Positions 54,505-63,524 of a stretch of DNA of 64,000 nucleotides are shown here, piece by piece. Origin of the DNA: Rhodospirillales bacterium (GTDB lineage: Bacteria; Pseudomonadota; Alphaproteobacteria; UBA828). Made by a program: the position numbers and the translations under genes. Within the stretch, counting starts at the first letter, position 1; every line of letters begins with the position of its first letter. Under the pieces are notes generated by a model. The model was not told the DNA's origin and ran no database searches. It saw only the letters and a list, made by a program, of their open reading frames with translations. The stretch lies in contig JAPPMY010000204.1 in NCBI GenBank assembly GCA_028818855.1, forward strand, positions 42,182 to 106,181, written 5' to 3'.

Positions 54505-56273
54505 CCGCCGAGAGGATCGACGTCGACCCGATCACCCTGCAGGTGATCGGCGGTGCCCTGCACACCATTGCGAAGGAGATGGGGCACGTGCTCTACCGCA
54601 TGTCCTACTCCTCGATCATCAGGGAGTCGGAGGATCTCGGCGCCGGGCTCTTCGATCGCAGCTTCAACACGCTCTGCGAATCGGATTCGACGCCGATGCA
54701 CATCGGCTCCATCCCGGCCTACCTGCGGGGGATCGACGAGACCCTGCACGACCCCTGGCAGCCCGGCGACATCGTCATCCACAACCACCCCTACTACGGT
54801 GCGAGCCACTCGCCGGACATCGCCGCCGTGGCGCCCGTCTTCTACGACGGCGAGCTGGTCGGCTACTCGGCCAACACGGCGCACCACGTGGATATCGGCG
54901 CAGCCACGCCCGGCCTCATCATCGACGTGCCGGACGTCTTCGCCGAGGGCATGCTGTTCAAGGGCGTGAAGCTCTACGAGGGCGGCAGGCTCAACCGCGC
55001 GCTCTGGCAGTTCATCGAGACCAACACGCGGGTGCCGAGCCAGGTGATGGGCGACATCGAGGCTCAGGTCGCCTCCGCCGAGCTTGGCGTCAAGCGCTTC
55101 GTCGAGCTGATCGACCAGCACGGCAAGGACGTGGTGTTCGCCGCGACCGAGCAGCTCATGGACTATTCCGAGCGCATGCTCCGCCGCCAGATCGCAGCGA
55201 TCCCCGACGGCGAGTACCGGGCCGAGGGCTTCCTGGACGACGACGGGCGCAACAGGAAGGAGCCGCTCCCGGTCAAGGTCGCGGTACGCATCGAGGGCGA
55301 TTCGGCCGAGGTCGATCTCACCGGCTCGGCGCCGCAGGTGCCCACTGCCTTCAACGTGCCCTTCGAAGGCTCGACCAAGGTCGCCTGCTACTTCGCCTTC
55401 CGCGCGCTGCTGCTGGATACGGCGACCATCAGCGAGCATGTGCCGCAGAACGAGGGCTCGTTCCGCCCCATCAAGGTGACCGCGCCCAAGGGCACGATCT
55501 TCAATCCCGAGTATCCGGCGTCGGCCGAAGCGCGCTTCAACCAGATTCAGCGCGTGGTCGACTGCATCGCCAAGGCGCTGGCCCCGGTGATCCCGGAGAA
55601 GGTGACCGCGGGCTCGTCGGCAGACGTCTCGGCGATCGCCTATTCCGGCGTCAGGCCCGACGGCCAGTACTGGGTCTTCATCGAGGTCAACGAGGGCGCC
55701 TGCGGCGGGCGGCCGAACTCCGACGGGCCGGATACCATCGAGGAGCTGATGCGCAATACGCGCAACAACCCGATCGAGGATCTCGGCATGCACCTGCCGC
55801 TGCTCTGCGATCGCTACGAGCTGCGCGACGACGTGATGCCGGGCGCGGGCCGCCATCGCGGCGGCATCGGCGTGATCAAGGTGCAGCGCTACCTGACGCC
55901 GGGCTTCCTCACCCACGAGGCTGACCGCCACGACGACCCGCCCTGGGGCTTTCGCGGCGGCACCACCGGCCAGGGCGGGCGCCTCATCAAGTACAACGTC
56001 GCGGAGCCCGATCGCATCGAGGATCTGCCGGCCAAGCTTCACGGGCTCCGCAACCAGGCAGGCGACTGCATCGGCTTCCTCGGCCCCTGCGGGGGCGGCT
56101 ACGGGGACCCGCTGGAGCGCCCGGCCGAGCAGGTGCGGGAAGACGTGCTCGACGACTTCTGCACCCGCGAGCACGCGCTCGAGGCTTACGGCGTCGTCCT
56201 CACCGATGCGCTGGAACTCGACGCGGCCGCCACCGAAGCCCGCCGCGCCGAAATGGCGAAACAGGTGGCCTAA
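54501..56273 (+). CDS. hyuB: Hydantoinase/oxoprolinase family subunit B (HyuB-like)
   Basis: A 590-residue partner of the HyuA-like protein. It has the DPITLQVIGGALHTIAKEMG opening, RMSYSSIIRESEDLGAGLFD, NHPYYGASHSPDIAAVAPVF, the metal-binding region around SANTAHHVDIGA, and the CGGGYGDPLERP end. Start ATG overlaps the hyuA stop (ATGA), so the two should be made together as an alpha-beta complex. It converges on lptB. Confidence 0.91.
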   Translation: MTAERIDVDPITLQVIGGALHTIAKEMGHVLYRMSYSSIIRESEDLGAGLFDRSFNTLCESDSTPMHIGSIPAYLRGIDETLHDPWQPGDIVIHNHPYYGASHSPDIAAVAPVFYDGELVGYSANTAHHVDIGAATPGLIIDVPDVFAEGMLFKGVKLYEGGRLNRALWQFIETNTRVPSQVMGDIEAQVASAELGVKRFVELIDQHGKDVVFAATEQLMDYSERMLRRQIAAIPDGEYRAEGFLDDDGRNRKEPLPVKVAVRIEGDSAEVDLTGSAPQVPTAFNVPFEGSTKVACYFAFRALLLDTATISEHVPQNEGSFRPIKVTAPKGTIFNPEYPASAEARFNQIQRVVDCIAKALAPVIPEKVTAGSSADVSAIAYSGVRPDGQYWVFIEVNEGACGGRPNSDGPDTIEELMRNTRNNPIEDLGMHLPLLCDRYELRDDVMPGAGRHRGGIGVIKVQRYLTPGFLTHEADRHDDPPWGFRGGTTGQGGRLIKYNVAEPDRIEDLPAKLHGLRNQAGDCIGFLGPCGGGYGDPLERPAEQVREDVLDDFCTREHALEAYGVVLTDALELDAAATEARRAEMAKQVA

Positions 56274-56280
56274 CGAAAGT

Positions 56281-57066
56281 CTATAGCCGGAAGCGGTCGC
56301 CGAGGTAGACGCGGCGCACCTCGTCGTGAGAGACGATCTCCGAGGGCGGGCCCTCCATCAGAAGGGCGCCCTCGTTGATGATGTAGGCGCGGTCGACGAT
56401 GTCGAGCGCCTCCCTCACGTTGTGGTCCGTCAGCAGCACGCCGATGCCGCGGTCCTTGAGATGGGCGACGAGGTCGCGAATCTCCGCGACCGCGATGGGG
56501 TCGATCCCCGACAACGGCTCGTCCAGCAGCATGAAGCGCGGCTTCGAGGCGAGCGCGCGGGCGATCTCCACCCGCCGCCTCTCGCCGCCGGAGAGCGCGA
56601 GCGACGGCGTGCGCCGCAGATGGGTGATGGAGAACTCCGCAAGCAGCTCGTCGAGCGCAAGCTCGCGCTCGTCGCGGGCAGGCAACGTCACCTCCAGCAC
56701 CGCGCGGATGTTGTTCTCCACCGTGAGCCCGCGAAAGATCGAAGCCTCCTGCGGCAGATAGCCGAGACCGAGCCGGGCACGGCGGTACATGGGGAGCCCG
56801 GTGATGTCGTGCCCGTCGAGGAAGACGCGGCCATAGTCCGCCGCCACCAGCCCGGTCATCAGGTAGAAGCAGGTCGTCTTGCCGGCGCCGTTGGGGCCGA
56901 GCAGGCCCACCGCCTCGCCGCGCTGCACCGTCAGGCTGAGGCCGCGCAGGACCGGCCGCTTCTTGAAGCTCTTGCCCAGGTTGTCGGCGCGCAGGCCCGG
57001 GTTGCCGGCGTGGACGACGGGCGTCGCCGGGCTGCCGTCGGGGCCGACGGTCACCGGCGCGGTCAT
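56281..57066 (-). CDS. lptB: LPS export ABC transporter ATPase LptB
   Basis: LptB drives LPS extraction from the inner membrane with LptF and LptG. The 261-residue protein has Walker A GPNGAGKTT (about 56-64), the ABC signature LSGGERRRVEIARAL, Walker B FMLLDEPLSGIDP, and the H-loop TDHNVREAL. It carries a short non-conserved N-terminal extension (about 30 residues) relative to E. coli LptB. It is the last visible gene of kdsD-lptC-lptA-lptB; rpoN, its frequent downstream neighbour, is not here and the next gene is convergent. Confidence 0.95.
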   Translation of the reverse strand: MTAPVTVGPDGSPATPVVHAGNPGLRADNLGKSFKKRPVLRGLSLTVQRGEAVGLLGPNGAGKTTCFYLMTGLVAADYGRVFLDGHDITGLPMYRRARLGLGYLPQEASIFRGLTVENNIRAVLEVTLPARDERELALDELLAEFSITHLRRTPSLALSGGERRRVEIARALASKPRFMLLDEPLSGIDPIAVAEIRDLVAHLKDRGIGVLLTDHNVREALDIVDRAYIINEGALLMEGPPSEIVSHDEVRRVYLGDRFRL

Positions 57067-57095
57067 GCGGCTCTCACCCTGCTGCCGATCACGCG

Positions 57096-57650
57096 CTACT
57101 CGCCTTCCTCCTCCGGGACGAAGAGGCCCTGCACGCGGTCGCCGCCCTCGCCGGAAACCTTGCTCACCCCGGTCTCGAGATTCATCGTCAGCGACTGTCC
57201 CTGCACGACGTTGTTGCCCTGGTTCAGGACCACGCCACCGATCAGGTCGATGATCCCGTCCTCCACGTTGTAGATTCCCCGCTGCCCTTGCGCGATCTCC
57301 CCCGCCGACGTGACGACGACATTGCCTTCGGCATCGATGCGCGAGACACCGAGGTTGCCGGCGCCGCCCGCCGCCTCGCGGTAATGGACCGTGAGCGTGT
57401 CGGCGTTCAGCACCAGGTCGCCCTGAACCGCGTTGACGCTCCCCTCGAAGATGGCGACATTTTCCGACTGCCGCACTTCCAGCGTATCGGCAGTGATCTC
57501 GATCGCTTCGTTCGCCTCGCTGGCTGCCTCATCGGCGTCCTGCGCCGCCCCTGCGCCGGCCAGCACGGCCGATACCGCGAGCGCGACGGCGATCAGGGCC
57601 GCGCGCGACGCGCTGAGCGCCCCGCCGCGGCGGCTATCCCCGGCTCTCAT
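57096..57650 (-). CDS. lptA: LPS transport periplasmic protein LptA
   Basis: LptA forms the periplasmic bridge that carries LPS from LptC to LptD. The 184-residue protein has a signal peptide (hydrophobic about 17-34, cleavage near AGAAQDAD) and an OstA-like beta-jellyroll with EITADTLEVRQSENVAIFEGSVNAVQGDLVLNADTLTVHY and QGQRGIYNVEDGIIDLIGGVVLNQ. The start at 57650 has GGAGGA upstream; it overlaps the lptC 3' end by 17 bases, fitting translational coupling. Confidence 0.93.
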   Translation of the reverse strand: MRAGDSRRGGALSASRAALIAVALAVSAVLAGAGAAQDADEAASEANEAIEITADTLEVRQSENVAIFEGSVNAVQGDLVLNADTLTVHYREAAGGAGNLGVSRIDAEGNVVVTSAGEIAQGQRGIYNVEDGIIDLIGGVVLNQGNNVVQGQSLTMNLETGVSKVSGEGGDRVQGLFVPEEEGE

Positions 57651-58353
57651 CGGTCTGTCCTCCCAACGAGCCATCCAATTCCTGCACCGCACTCGGGAAC
57701 AGGGTCACCCGCACCCGGCCGCCGAACGTCATGACCTGCCCCCGGTCCAGGAGAGCGAAATTGCCGGCATCCAGCAGTCCGTGCGGGCCCTTGCCGCTCA
57801 CCGGCTCGTGGCCCTTCGCGACGCCCGCCGGCAGGTCGATATGGGCCTCGGTGGTGATGAACTCGTGCCCGGCCTCGGAGCGCACCGTGACATCGCCGGT
57901 GAGATCCAGCCGCTCGGCATCGCGCTCGTAGAGGCCCTCGTTCGCCGACAGCGCCAGCATACTGTCCTGCGTCTGATCGGAGAAGATGTCGGCCTCGACT
58001 CCGGTGAGGTGCACGAGGGGCGAATCGTTCTCCGGCTGGAACGCCTCCTCCCCCCGCACGGCGAAGGGGCGGTTCTTGGCATCGGTGCCCTGGTAGCTCG
58101 CGTTCAACATGGTCAGGCGGCCGTCGATGCCGGCGTCCGTGGCCAGCGGAATGTGGATTCCCTCTCCCCCGTCGCTGACGAGCGGCCATCCCACCACTAG
58201 GCCGAGCAGGGCCGCAGCCGCGGCCGGCAGCAGATAGCGCATGAGACCGACGAATCCGCTGTATCTGCCCGGACTGCCGCCGGCCGCACCGGCGCGGGCC
58301 CGGTAGTAGCGGAGCCGGCCCGTCGGCGCGGCGTTGCCTGTTTCGGCACTCAT
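57634..58353 (-). CDS. lptC: LPS export system protein LptC
   Basis: LptC is the bitopic protein linking LptBFG to LptA. The 239-residue product has a membrane helix around RYLLPAAAAALLGLVVGWPLV and a periplasmic domain with LTMLNASYQGTDAKNRPFAVRGEEA, LSANEGLYERDAERLDLTGDVTVRSEAGHEFITTEAHIDL, and GLLDAGNFALLDRG. The ATG at 58353 overlaps the kdsD stop by four bases. The C-terminal LDGSLGGQTDESRG extension is unconserved. Confidence 0.92.
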   Translation of the reverse strand: MSAETGNAAPTGRLRYYRARAGAAGGSPGRYSGFVGLMRYLLPAAAAALLGLVVGWPLVSDGGEGIHIPLATDAGIDGRLTMLNASYQGTDAKNRPFAVRGEEAFQPENDSPLVHLTGVEADIFSDQTQDSMLALSANEGLYERDAERLDLTGDVTVRSEAGHEFITTEAHIDLPAGVAKGHEPVSGKGPHGLLDAGNFALLDRGQVMTFGGRVRVTLFPSAVQELDGSLGGQTDESRG

Positions 58354-59372
58354 GCGAGGCCCGCCCGCAGGCAGTCGTGGACATGGACGACGCCGACGGG
58401 GCGCTGCTCCTCGATCACGAAGAGGCTGGTGATCTGGCACCGGTTCATGAGGTGCACCGCTTCCACGCCGAGCGCGCCGGCATGGATCGTGATCGGGTCG
58501 GTGGTCATGACGTCTGCGACCGGTCTTTGCAGCAGGTGCGCGTCCATGTGACGCCTCAAGTCCCCGTCGGTCACGATGCCGGCCAGCGCGCCGTCATCGT
58601 CGACGGCGCCGACGCAGCCGAGGCGCTTCGCGGTCATGACGATCAGCGCCTCCGCCATCGCCGTATCGGCGGGCACAAGCGGCAGGTCGTCGCCCGCGTG
58701 CATGATGTCGGCGACCCGGACCAGCCGCCGGCCGAGCTTGCCACCGGGATGGTAGATCTTGAAGTCGTCGGCCGTGAGCCCCTTGCGCTCCAGCAGGGCG
58801 ACCGCGAGCGCATCGCCCAGCGCCAGCATCATGATGGTGGACGTCGTCGGCGCGAGGCCGAGGGTGCCGGCCTCCGGCTCGTCCGGCAGGACGAGCGCGA
58901 CGGTGGCCGCCTCGGCAAGCGTGCTCGGCGCCCGCCCCACGATGGCGACGAGCGGAATGCGGAAACGCTTTCCGTAGTTCACGAGGTCCGCAAGCTCCGG
59001 CGTCTCGCCGGAGTTCGACAGCATGAGCAGCGTGTCGGCATCGGTGATCATGCCGAGATCGCCGTGGCTCGCCTCCGCCGGGTGAACGAAGAGCGACGGC
59101 GCCCCGGTGGAGGCGAAGGTCGCCGCCATCTTGTTGGCGATATGGCCGCTCTTGCCCATGCCGGAGACCACGATCCGGCCCTGGGTGGACGCGAGGATCT
59201 CGGTCGCATCGACGAAGCGCTCCGTCAACGCCTGCGAGAGCCGCGCAAGCGCGCGCGATTCCTGGCTCACCACGCGCCGGGCGGCGACGAGATCGGCATG
59301 CTCGACGATATCGAGCGCGGCGGATACGGCAGTCGGGCCCACGGATTTCGAATTTTGTCTATTTCGTGGCAA
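58350..59372 (-). CDS. kdsD: D-arabinose 5-phosphate isomerase (KpsF/GutQ family)
   Basis: This enzyme makes D-arabinose 5-phosphate for KDO, the sugar joining lipid A to the core. The 340-residue protein has an SIS domain with SGMGKSGHIANKMAATFASTG and LSNSGETPEL, HPAEASHGDLGM, the linker HPGGKLGRRL, and two C-terminal CBS domains with VTDGDLRRH and MNRCQITSLFVI. The start is uncertain: TTG at 59372 as given, or GTG at 59342 (330 residues), both without a clear ribosome binding site. It leads the lptC-lptA-lptB operon. Confidence 0.92.
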   Translation of the reverse strand: MPRNRQNSKSVGPTAVSAALDIVEHADLVAARRVVSQESRALARLSQALTERFVDATEILASTQGRIVVSGMGKSGHIANKMAATFASTGAPSLFVHPAEASHGDLGMITDADTLLMLSNSGETPELADLVNYGKRFRIPLVAIVGRAPSTLAEAATVALVLPDEPEAGTLGLAPTTSTIMMLALGDALAVALLERKGLTADDFKIYHPGGKLGRRLVRVADIMHAGDDLPLVPADTAMAEALIVMTAKRLGCVGAVDDDGALAGIVTDGDLRRHMDAHLLQRPVADVMTTDPITIHAGALGVEAVHLMNRCQITSLFVIEEQRPVGVVHVHDCLRAGLA

Positions 59373-59444
59373 GCATGATGGCGGGCGGGCCGTCCGTCAA
59401 CGTATATTGCCGGTCTTGTGGTTAATTGCTCTATCTCAACGCCA

Positions 59445-59469
59445 TATGCTGTATGCCGAATGCAGCATA
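59445..59469. promoter_or_regulatory. Inverted repeat in the kdsD/bioB divergent region
   Basis: TATGCTG (59445-59451) and CAGCATA (59463-59469) form a perfect 7-bp inverted repeat with an 11-base spacer, in the AT-richer gap between the divergent kdsD and bioB genes. This is the size of an operator for a dimeric repressor. It does not match the BioR TTATMTATAA box. Confidence 0.4.
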
Positions 59470-59585
59470 GCAACCTGACGTACATGGTCCGGGTTGGAAC
59501 CGAGCGGTTGTTTCCAGGTCGCATTCCTTGACCCGGCAGCGCCCGGGCCTATCCTGCGCCGGTCGAGGGCGGGAGACGAACGATC

Positions 59586-60581
59586 ATGGAAGCTGTCGAG
59601 GCGATCGGCGCGGACGCGCGCTCTGGAGCGGCTGCCGCGCTCAGGCATGACTGGTCGGTGGCGGAGGTCGAGGCGCTGCTCGCGCTGCCCTTCGCCGAGC
59701 TGATGTTTCGCGCTCAGACCGTGCATCGCCGTCATTTCGACCCGAACCAGGTGCAGATGTCGACCCTGCTGAGCATCAAGACCGGCGGCTGCCCGGAGGA
59801 TTGCGCCTACTGCCCGCAGAGCGCGCGCTACGACACCGGGCTCGCGGCCGAGAAGATGATGTCGCTCGACGAGGTGCTGGCCGAGGCACGGCGCGCCCGC
59901 GACGCCGGCGCCACGCGCTACTGCATGGGCGCCGCCTGGCGCAGCCCCAAGGACCGCGACCTCGACGCGGTGGCCGACATGGTGGAGGGCGTCAAGGCGC
60001 TCGGCATGGAGACCTGCGTCACGCTGGGGATGCTGAGCGCGCCCCAGGCGGAGCGGCTCGCCGATGCCGGGCTCGACTACTACAACCACAATCTCGACAC
60101 GTCGGAATCCTTCTACGGCGAGATCATCACGACGCGCACCTACCGGGACCGCCTCGACACCCTGGGCCACGTCCGCGACGCCGGCATCAACGTCTGCTGC
60201 GGCGGCATCGTGGGCATGGGCGAATCGAAGCGCGACCGGGCGGACATGATCGCCACGCTCGCGAGCCTGCCGAGCCACCCCGAGAGCGTGCCCATCAACA
60301 TGCTGGTGCAGGTCGAGGGCACGCCGCTCGACGGAACGGACGCGCTTGATCCCTTCGAATTCGTGCGCACGGTGGCGGCGGCGCGGATCACCATGCCGCG
60401 CTCGATGGTCCGGCTCTCCGCCGGGCGGGAGCAGATGTCCGACGAGATGCAGGCGCTGGCCTTCCTCGCCGGCGCCAACTCGGTGTTCGTCGGGCCGGAG
60501 CTGCTCACGACGCCCAACCCCGGACGCGAGCGCGACACCCGGCTCTTCACGCGCCTCGGCATCGCGCCGATGCCGGTGTAA
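59586..60581 (+). CDS. bioB: Biotin synthase
   Basis: BioB is the radical SAM enzyme that inserts sulfur into dethiobiotin. The 331-residue protein has the radical SAM motif CPEDCAYC (about 64-71) in the [18 protein letters not shown] context, [23 protein letters not shown] and the [15 protein letters not shown] region around the [2Fe-2S] ligands. The ATG at 59586 has GGGAGA upstream. It is followed 31 bases later by bioA. Confidence 0.96.
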   Translation: MEAVEAIGADARSGAAAALRHDWSVAEVEALLALPFAELMFRAQTVHRRHFDPNQVQMSTLLSIKTGGCPEDCAYCPQSARYDTGLAAEKMMSLDEVLAEARRARDAGATRYCMGAAWRSPKDRDLDAVADMVEGVKALGMETCVTLGMLSAPQAERLADAGLDYYNHNLDTSESFYGEIITTRTYRDRLDTLGHVRDAGINVCCGGIVGMGESKRDRADMIATLASLPSHPESVPINMLVQVEGTPLDGTDALDPFEFVRTVAAARITMPRSMVRLSAGREQMSDEMQALAFLAGANSVFVGPELLTTPNPGRERDTRLFTRLGIAPMPV

Positions 60582-60612
60582 GCCGCAAGCCGCGGCGTTC
60601 CCGGCGTTCACC

Positions 60613-61911
60613 GTGGCGCGCCCGAGCCAGACCGACTCCTCAGCGCCCGACTGGCTGGCCGAGGGCTACGGCCACGTCTGGCTGCCCTACACCCAGATGG
60701 CGCGCGTGCCGCCGCCGCTGCCGGTGGCGGAGACCCGGGGCACGCGCATCGTGCTCGCCGACGGCCGCGAGCTGATCGACGGCATCGCGTCCTGGTGGAC
60801 CGCCTGCCACGGCTACAACCACCCCCATATCCGCGCCGCCGTTTCCGCGCAGCTCGAGCGCATGCCCCACGTGATGTTCGGCGGGCTCGCCAACGAGCCG
60901 GCGCTCAGGCTGGCCCGCCGCCTGGCCGCCATGCTCCCCGATCCGCTGAACCGGGTGTTCTTCTCGGAGTCAGGCTCGGTGGCGGTGGAGATCGCGCTCA
61001 AGATGGCGCTGCAATACTGGCTCAACCAGGGGGTGCGCGGGCGCCACCGCTTCGTGAGCTTCCAGGGCGCCTATCACGGCGACACCTTCGCCGCCATGTC
61101 GGTGTGCGATCCCGAGGAGGGGATGCACAGCCTGTTCGCGGGCGCGCTGGCGGAGCAGCACGTCCTGCCGCTGCCTCGGGACGAAGCGGGCGTCGCCGCC
61201 TTCGACGCCTACCTCTCCCGGCATGGGGAGGACGTTGCGGCGGTTATCATCGAGCCGCTGGTCCAGGGCGCGGGCGGCATGCGCTTCCACGCGCCGGAGA
61301 CGCTGAGCGCGCTGCGCGCGGCCTGCGACAGACACGGGCTGCTCCTCATCGCCGACGAGATCATGACCGGCTTCGGCCGCACCGGCACGCTCTTCGCCTG
61401 CGAACAGGCGGACGTCGTGCCGGACATCGTGACGCTGTCCAAGGCGCTCACCGGTGGCACCATGGCGCTTGCGGCGACGGTCGCGAGCGAGGCCGTGTTC
61501 GAGGCCTTCCTTTCCGACGACCCCGATGCCGCGCTCATGCACGGGCCGACCTTCATGGCCAATCCGCTCGCCTGCGCCGCCGCCAACGCCTCGCTCGACC
61601 TGTTCGAGCGGGAGCCCCGCCTCGCCCAGGCGCGCGCCATCGAAAGCCACCTCGAGGCCGCGCTGGAGCCGGCAAGGGCGTTGCCTGGCGTGGTCGACGT
61701 GCGGGCGCGGGGCGCCATCGGCGTCATCCAGCTCGACGACATGAGCCGCATCGGCTGGCTCAAGGCGCGCTTCGTCGACGCCGGCGTCTGGGTCCGCCCC
61801 TTCGGCGATATCGTCTACGTGACGCCGGCGCTCACCATCGACGAGGCCGAACTCGCCCGGCTCACGGACGCGCTGATCGACGTCGTGACGGCCTGGTCGA
61901 GGGAACGTTAG
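60613..61911 (+). CDS. bioA: Adenosylmethionine-8-amino-7-oxononanoate aminotransferase
   Basis: BioA converts 8-amino-7-oxononanoate to 7,8-diaminononanoate using SAM as amino donor and PLP. The 432-residue protein has the BioA-specific HVWLPYTQM and ASWWTACHGYNHPHI motifs, FFSESGSVAVEIALKMALQYW, GAYHGDTFAAMSVCDP, ADEIMTGFGRTGTLFACE, and the PLP lysine in TLSKALTGG. The GTG at 60613 places HVWLPYTQM at the usual distance. Only bioB and bioA are here; bioF and bioD must lie elsewhere or be absent. Confidence 0.95.
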   Translation: MARPSQTDSSAPDWLAEGYGHVWLPYTQMARVPPPLPVAETRGTRIVLADGRELIDGIASWWTACHGYNHPHIRAAVSAQLERMPHVMFGGLANEPALRLARRLAAMLPDPLNRVFFSESGSVAVEIALKMALQYWLNQGVRGRHRFVSFQGAYHGDTFAAMSVCDPEEGMHSLFAGALAEQHVLPLPRDEAGVAAFDAYLSRHGEDVAAVIIEPLVQGAGGMRFHAPETLSALRAACDRHGLLLIADEIMTGFGRTGTLFACEQADVVPDIVTLSKALTGGTMALAATVASEAVFEAFLSDDPDAALMHGPTFMANPLACAAANASLDLFEREPRLAQARAIESHLEAALEPARALPGVVDVRARGAIGVIQLDDMSRIGWLKARFVDAGVWVRPFGDIVYVTPALTIDEAELARLTDALIDVVTAWSRER

Positions 61912-61925
61912 CGCCCAGCCGCCCC

Positions 61926-63518
61926 TCAATCGAAGACGACCGACGGCAGCCAGGTGGTTAGTTCGGGAAAGAGGCCGAGCACCGCAAGTGCCGCAAGCTG
62001 GATGATGACGAAGGGGATGACGCCTCGGTAGATCTCGCCCGTGCGCACCGAACGCGGCGCCACGCCCCGCAGGTAGAAGAGCGAGAAGCCGAAGGGCGGG
62101 GTCAGGAACGAGGTCTGCAGGTTCACCGCCATCATGATGCCGAGCCAGATCGGGTTGATGTCCATCTGCAGCAGCACGGGCGCGATGATCGGCACCACGA
62201 CGAAGGTGATCTCGATGAAGTCGAGGAAGAAGCCGAGCGCGAACATGATCAGCATGACCACGAGCATCGCGCCGATCACCCCGCCCGGCACGTTGGAGAG
62301 CGCCTCGTGCACCATCTCGTCGCCGCCCAGGCCCCGGAACACCAGCGAGAAGAGGGCGGCGCCGATCAGGATGACGAAGACCATGGCGCTGATCTGCATG
62401 GTCGACCGCATGACCGGCACCAGGACGCCCGCGCGCCAGACCCGCCAGAGGCTCGTCCAGATCCCGTAGACCACGAGCCCGCAACAGATGAAGGCGACGA
62501 TGGCCGGAGCGCCGACGCCGGCCCGCGAGACGACAAGGTCGAACTGGCCGGCAAGAATCATCATCAGGATCAGCCCGCCGCCCGCGAGATAGAGCGGGGC
62601 GCCGCCGGTGGTGCGCTCGAGCCTGGTGCCGCCTTCCGGCGCGAGCCTTGCGCCTGCGAGGATCAGCGAGCCCACTGCGCCCACCGCGGCGGCCTCGGTC
62701 GGGGTCGCGATGCCGCCGAGGATGGAACCCAGAACGGCGATGATGAGCACGATCGGCGGCACCAGCGCCCGGCCGATGCGCCGCCACACGTCGCGCCATT
62801 CGCCGCCCAGCTCCTCGCGCGGAATCGCCGGCGCTGCCTTGGGCCGCAGCCAGGCGACGACCATCAGATAGAGCATGTAGAGCCCGACGAGCACCATGCC
62901 CGGCAACAGGGCGCCGGCGAAGAGATCGCCCACCGAGACCGGCTCCGGCGACCAGTTGCCGATCGCCCGCTGAGCATCGACGTAGGCGTTTGAGATCTGC
63001 TCGCCTAGGATCACCAGCACGATCGAGGGCGGGATGATCTGGCCCAGCGTGCCCGACGCGCAGATCGCTCCGGTCGCGAGCTTGGGGTCGTAGCCGCGCC
63101 GCAGCATCGTCGGCAGCGAGAGCAGGCCCATGGTCACGACCGTCGCACCGACGATCCCCGTGGAAGCGGCGAGCAGTGCGCCGACGGCGATCACCGAGAG
63201 CCCGATGCCGCCGCGCAGGCCGCCGAAGAGGCGGCCCATGGCCTCGAGCAGCTCTTCCGCCACCTTCGAACGCTCCAGCATCACCCCCATGAAAACGAAG
63301 AGAGGCACCGCGATCAGTACCTCGTTCCACATGGCGTTGCCGAAGATGCGCTGCGGCATGGCGCGCATGAAGCTGATGTCGAAGACGCCGAAGGCGTACG
63401 AGAAGAGCCCGAACAGGGCGGCCACGCCGGACAGCGTGAAAGCGACCGGGAAGCCCGCCAGAAGGCAGCCGAAGGTCGTCACGAACATGACGATGACCAG
63501 GACTTCGCCGACGGGCAT
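61926..63518 (-). CDS. TRAP transporter large permease (DctM-like)
   Basis: A 530-residue inner-membrane protein of the TRAP transporter large subunit family, which imports carboxylates and other organic acids by a Na+ or H+ gradient. It has many hydrophobic segments, with family stretches such as VPLFVFMGVMLERS, STGIVGATVVTMG, ASGTLGQIIPPSIVLVILG, IATPTEAAAVGAVGSL, and LQTSFLTPPFGFSLFYL. It is about 100 residues longer than DctM, with extra hydrophobic segments in the middle (about 270-375), as in a known long subgroup. It lies seven bases after the small permease gene. Confidence 0.92.
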   Translation of the reverse strand: MPVGEVLVIVMFVTTFGCLLAGFPVAFTLSGVAALFGLFSYAFGVFDISFMRAMPQRIFGNAMWNEVLIAVPLFVFMGVMLERSKVAEELLEAMGRLFGGLRGGIGLSVIAVGALLAASTGIVGATVVTMGLLSLPTMLRRGYDPKLATGAICASGTLGQIIPPSIVLVILGEQISNAYVDAQRAIGNWSPEPVSVGDLFAGALLPGMVLVGLYMLYLMVVAWLRPKAAPAIPREELGGEWRDVWRRIGRALVPPIVLIIAVLGSILGGIATPTEAAAVGAVGSLILAGARLAPEGGTRLERTTGGAPLYLAGGGLILMMILAGQFDLVVSRAGVGAPAIVAFICCGLVVYGIWTSLWRVWRAGVLVPVMRSTMQISAMVFVILIGAALFSLVFRGLGGDEMVHEALSNVPGGVIGAMLVVMLIMFALGFFLDFIEITFVVVPIIAPVLLQMDINPIWLGIMMAVNLQTSFLTPPFGFSLFYLRGVAPRSVRTGEIYRGVIPFVIIQLAALAVLGLFPELTTWLPSVVFD

Positions 63519-63524
63519 GGCGGG

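Noticed and set aside
59373..59585. BioR operator upstream of bioB
   Set aside because: I found no TTATMTATAA-type sequence; the inverted repeat there is different.
60970..63330. 786-codon minus-strand reading frame
   Set aside because: Antisense to bioA and an alternative frame of the TRAP permease; no recognisable domain.
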